DNA of 64,000 nucleotides from Megalopta genalis (Eukaryota; Arthropoda; Insecta; Hymenoptera; Halictidae). Positions within the stretch are counted from its first letter, which is position 1; each line of letters starts with the position of its first letter. Shown piece by piece: positions 60,890 through 64,000 of this stretch. The notes under the pieces were generated by a model. The model made no database searches. It saw nothing but the letters and a program-made list of their open reading frames with translations, and was not told the DNA's origin. The stretch is from assembly GCF_051020955.1 (NCBI RefSeq), contig NC_135027.1:2914001-2978000 (forward strand), written 5' to 3'. The translations under genes and the position numbers were made by a program.

Positions 60890-61070
60890 ATAAAATCGAG
60901 GCAACGCGGGCGAGAGGAGGAGGAGGAAGGCAGAAAAACGAGAAAGAGAAGAGACAGGCGACGAGGGAGCAAGAGAGAGAGAGAGAGAGAGAGAGACAGA
61001 AAAAGAGAAGAGGAGCGAGCGAGAGAGAGAGAGAGAAAAAAGAGAGAGGAAGGCGCGTTCCGGGGGTGAG
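60890..61070. repeat. Polypurine-rich segment with (GA)n runs
   Basis: Purine-rich on the plus strand with (GA)n at 60972-60997 and 61018-61036. Another (CT)n run lies at 61611-61651. Confidence 0.85.
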
Positions 61071-61620
61071 GGGCCGAGAGGAAGGCGGCTTTAACGCCGA
61101 ATTCTCCTCTCGAAGGACGAACGCGAACGAATCCACGTTCCTCGAGTACTTTCGTGGTGGGTGGTGCCGTGTACCGGTCAGACCGAGAAGAGTTGTTCTC
61201 GAGTGGTCCCGATGTACCGTTGGAATCGGCCGCCGAAGAATTTCCCGCTCGGCAGCCTGGCCGTGAAAAATAAACATGGCGTCTTGCGGTGCAGCGGTGA
61301 ACAGAGCGGCCAGGAGACACCTCGGCCCAGGTGCGCTCTTATCAATCAACGAAATCTACCGAGGATCCCCGCGACCGATTTCCATAATAGTTTCCGGCGC
61401 GGATCCAGGAAAATGCTCTTCCCGGGAATAAACCCGTCCGTCTCTTAATTCCCCGCGTTATCTATCGTCGGATCGTCCGCGAGAGAAGCCGCGGGCCAGC
61501 AACCGATAAGACTGCCAGCCGCTGATCGCTCAATCCGGCTAGCAGCTCGAATAAACGGCTACCAGCCGGTACCTGGCAGGTACCGCGACTTCCTGTCGCG
61601 AGCCAGCCTGCTCTCTCTCC

Positions 61621-61651
<31 letters not shown>

Positions 61652-62250
61652 GCCGCGATCCAGCGATCGAGCGCGATCGTTCGCGAGGGGTGGATCCAGG
61701 ATCGTGTCACAGCCGGCAGCAGCCAACGCGCCTTGACCTGCCTCTAGCCCACGGAGTCCAAATAGAACCGATCGGCGTCCACGCGTGGACGGATCAGTCG
61801 TCATTGCTATTTTTAAGCGCTACCTTTCTATTCCGCGGCGGCCAACCGGAGAGCGTACCCTTCGTAGGACTCCGGCGGCCTTCGGTTTGGGCCGTGGGCT
61901 TCGCCGCGCGCTGTCACACTAGAGCTCGGACGCTGCGCGGCCGGCGATTACGCGGCCGCGGCGCCGCGACGGGCCCTACGTGACCGAAAGTTCATCTTTT
62001 CGGGTCAGCGTAGTCTTTTGTCGGCTGCTTGCTCGGCCTTCGGGTCTTTGGTCTCGGGACTTCGTTCGGTGACCTAGATCCTCGCCGATGGAAACACCAC
62101 GTTTGATCTTTTCAGCGTCTTCTGTGTCTTTACTATCATTTCTGGGTCACTTCTGAGACACACACTCCTCTGAAAGGGCGTTTATGTTCTTCAGGTTCGG
62201 ATGCACGGTGTTCAGGAGATTTTTTCGAAGATTTTGGTAAAGGATGTGGC

Positions 62251-62365
62251 AAATCTTTCGGTGCTTTTTGGTACTTTCTTCGAGATGCGTAAGATCGAAG
62301 TAACCTTGACAGATCTTTCGATGGTTTTCGGTACATTCTTCGAGATGCGCGAGATTTTTCTTCGA
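62251..62365. repeat. 60-bp tandem duplication
   Basis: AAATCTTTCGGTGCTTTTTG ... TTCTTCGAGATGCGTAAGAT is repeated 60 bp later as AGATCTTTCGATGGTTTTCG ... TTCTTCGAGATGCGCGAGAT. The 60-bp period keeps frame, so the plus-strand frame here reads FGTFFEM twice; I do not claim a gene. Confidence 0.7.
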
Positions 62366-62940
62366 CCTGTCGTTGACGAAACGTTATCTAGATGGAATTT
62401 AGCGGAGGATTGGCAGAAAATACGAGATAAATAGATACGCGAAAATGGCGCGTAAACTAAAGATCGCGCAGATTTCTGGGACACAGATTTCTAGGGAAAC
62501 GACGAAGATTTCAGACAGCGTTCGACTCGGGGCGAACTTTGCGCAGCGAAGGAGCCAGGAGCCGGTGAGAATTCGTTCGCGCCGGCCGTTCTACGTCGGA
62601 GAGGGACAATTTCCTGGACCGGCAACAGGTATCCAGGGATCGGGAACGGACCAAGGGAACAGGAGTCGCCGGGAATCGCGGAAGCGAGCGTGGAAACGGC
62701 GCGGTGGCGGCGTCCGCGGCGGTATCGTCGAGGGAGCTTTCGTTATATTTGCTGAACGCGAGGCGACTTCTTCATTTGCGCAGAAGAGAAGAGACATCCG
62801 CCGGCCCATGTTTTGTCCCTGATACTCCTCGGCGAAGTGGTTGTTGCGGAGGCGCGTGGGCGACCGGAAACTCTCCCTCCCACATTCGCGTGCCCTACCT
62901 CTCCGAAGGGACTTTCAGAGAGGAACAGCATCCACACACG

Positions 62941-63112
62941 AGAGTGGCCAAGGAAGAGAGGCGGGGGAGGAACGTAGGGGGGGGGGGAGGCACCGATCGT
63001 GAAGCGGGGGGGAGAGAGGGGGGAGGGATAGAGTACCGGGAGAAAGAGAGGAAAATAGAAAGCGAGAGGAGAGGAAAAAAAAAGGAAGGAAGGAAGGAGG
63101 AAAGATGTATGT
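62941..63112 (+). repeat. G-rich polypurine tract with a long G run
   Basis: Contains GGCGGGGGAGG, a run of about 11 G (62977-62988), AGCGGGGGGGAGAG and GAGGGGGGAGGG: at least four G runs of three or more within 60 bp, then GGAAGGAAGGAGG. It fits the usual G-quadruplex sequence rule on the plus strand. Confidence 0.75.
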
Positions 63113-63410
63113 TGCGGCGTCACGCTAAGCGAAACCGAGAGAAATCCTCAAAACAACCGGGGAACCTTCGCCGGGATGGATTTTTTTTACGCTTTTTGTC
63201 CCAACTAATTGACAACCGGCCACGATCCAGCGTTTCCGGCGATCCGATCGATCGTTTCCACGTATTTCCACGCGAGCTTAATCGATGCCTCGCTTTGCTC
63301 GTTAATTGGACGGGATTTTCAACCCTCCGACGACGATACCGAGTCTCTGCGGACTCTACGAACTCTTCTTAACCCTCGTCCCGCCCTCGTTTTTCCAGCT
63401 TAACGGGTTA

Positions 63411-63641
63411 TTAACGCTAGATTTACGGAGCACGAGTAAAACAGCTGTTTCATATTAGTTGATAAAAGTAACAATAAGACATTTATTCTGATTTTGAACA
63501 AGAAGTGTTATTGTTACATTTGCCGTAAGTAGCGTATAAATTGAATAAATAACTCATAAACGTATCTTTACGATACGAATAATCGTAAATTGAAAAATTA
63601 GTGACCCGTCATTTTGACGGATTCCGTAAATCTAGTTTCAA
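63411..63641. mobile_element. TTAA-flanked (piggyBac-like) MITE, family P, copy 3 (inverted)
   Basis: Starts TTAA|CGCTAGATTTACGGAG and ends ATTCCGTAAATCTAGTT|TCAA, the right TTAA having one change. The interior matches the reverse complement of the 45447 copy (AAAACAGCTGTTTCATATTA, TTTACGATACGAATAATCGT, GTGACCCGTCATTTTGACGG). Confidence 0.85.
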
Positions 63642-64000
63642 CGGTCGAAAGATAAGGCTCTCTATAAGAATTTCTTCTTTTTCAACTTATAAAGCAATAA
63701 AAGCGAGACGATTGAATGGTTTGTTATATCTTTGAATACTCGAATCAAATTTTGAATTTACAAAAAAAGTACAAAAAAGTAGTCCAGTGGTCGGTAGAAA
63801 GAGGTCGCCTTTTTGGGGACCCTCCACGGACATGTTGGAAACGCACACCGGCGATCGCATATTTTTTTCAATGAAAAATCGAACTTCGCTCGCCCATAAA
63901 AAAAACATAGTTGTTAACCAATCGTAAAAATCGCGTGGACAATTTCTCTCGCAAAACTAACGTAGAAAACGAGAAAATGTTGTCGAACGATAAAAAAATT

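Larger units (their letters stand above)
60367..63410. other. No gene seen; GC-rich with purine tracts
   Basis: The long frames at 60757-61349 and 62704-63372 run through GA-rich or G-rich repeats and are compositional. Confidence 0.4.

Noticed and set aside
1..64000. CRISPR arrays, bacterial operons, rRNA or a phage-like system
   Set aside because: No spaced identical repeats, no dense reading frames and no rRNA signatures; composition and repeats are those of an animal genome.

Overview
This is eukaryotic, almost entirely non-coding DNA, most likely from an insect and probably a hymenopteran such as a bee or ant. The pointers are a strong mosaic of GC-rich and AT-rich patches, abundant CpG (runs such as CGATCG and CGCGATCG throughout), many GA/CT microsatellites, several families of short DNA-transposon derivatives, and no dense reading frames, operons or bacterial signals. 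The order is an inference; no gene in the window identifies the species.

Only one stretch looks convincingly protein-coding: a first coding exon on the minus strand (about 10016 down to 9596) with a Gln/His/Ala/Pro-rich, transcription-regulator-like N-terminus and a good splice donor. It lies beside a 2.5-kb GC- and CpG-rich block (about 9300-12100) that is its likely promoter and 5' UTR. Two further GC-rich blocks may be plus-strand transcription starts: 44040-45360, with a small possible ORF, and 55400-55603, with a TATA-like box and a strong CAG|GTAAGC donor. No downstream exons could be placed, so the window is probably intergenic and/or large first-intron DNA of genes that extend outside it.

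The rest is best read as a transposon fossil bed. (1) A palindromic (foldback) MITE of about 160-220 bp with TA target duplications is present at ten loci: 4.8, 12.4, 15.0, 15.3, 20.4, 34.9, 36.9, 40.2, 46.8 and 59.9 kb. A head-to-tail trimer lies at 41.5-42.0 kb. It has at least two sequence subfamilies and recombinant copies. (2) TTAA-flanked, piggyBac-like MITEs: one family with three copies (17.6, 45.4, 63.4 kb) and single examples at 17.4 and 25.4 kb, with a doubtful one at 59.6 kb. (3) A 309-bp hAT-type element is nested inside a foldback MITE at 60.0 kb. (4) A pogo/Tigger-like MITE lies at 49.4 kb, with a possible eroded end at 54.2 kb. (5) Tc1/mariner-like ends lie at 23.5 and 56.9 kb. 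(6) Two non-LTR retrotransposon C-terminal coding relics lie at 3.8-4.0 kb (minus) and 39.7-39.95 kb (plus).

The most unusual structure is at 14947-15605. Two palindromic MITEs alternate with a 118-bp segment whose two halves are duplicated in inverted orientation outside the MITEs, giving a palindrome of palindromes about 660 bp long. A degenerate tandem repeat of about 170 bp also occurs at two separate places (35.15-35.5 and 42.48-43.75 kb). No tRNA, rRNA or CRISPR array was found.
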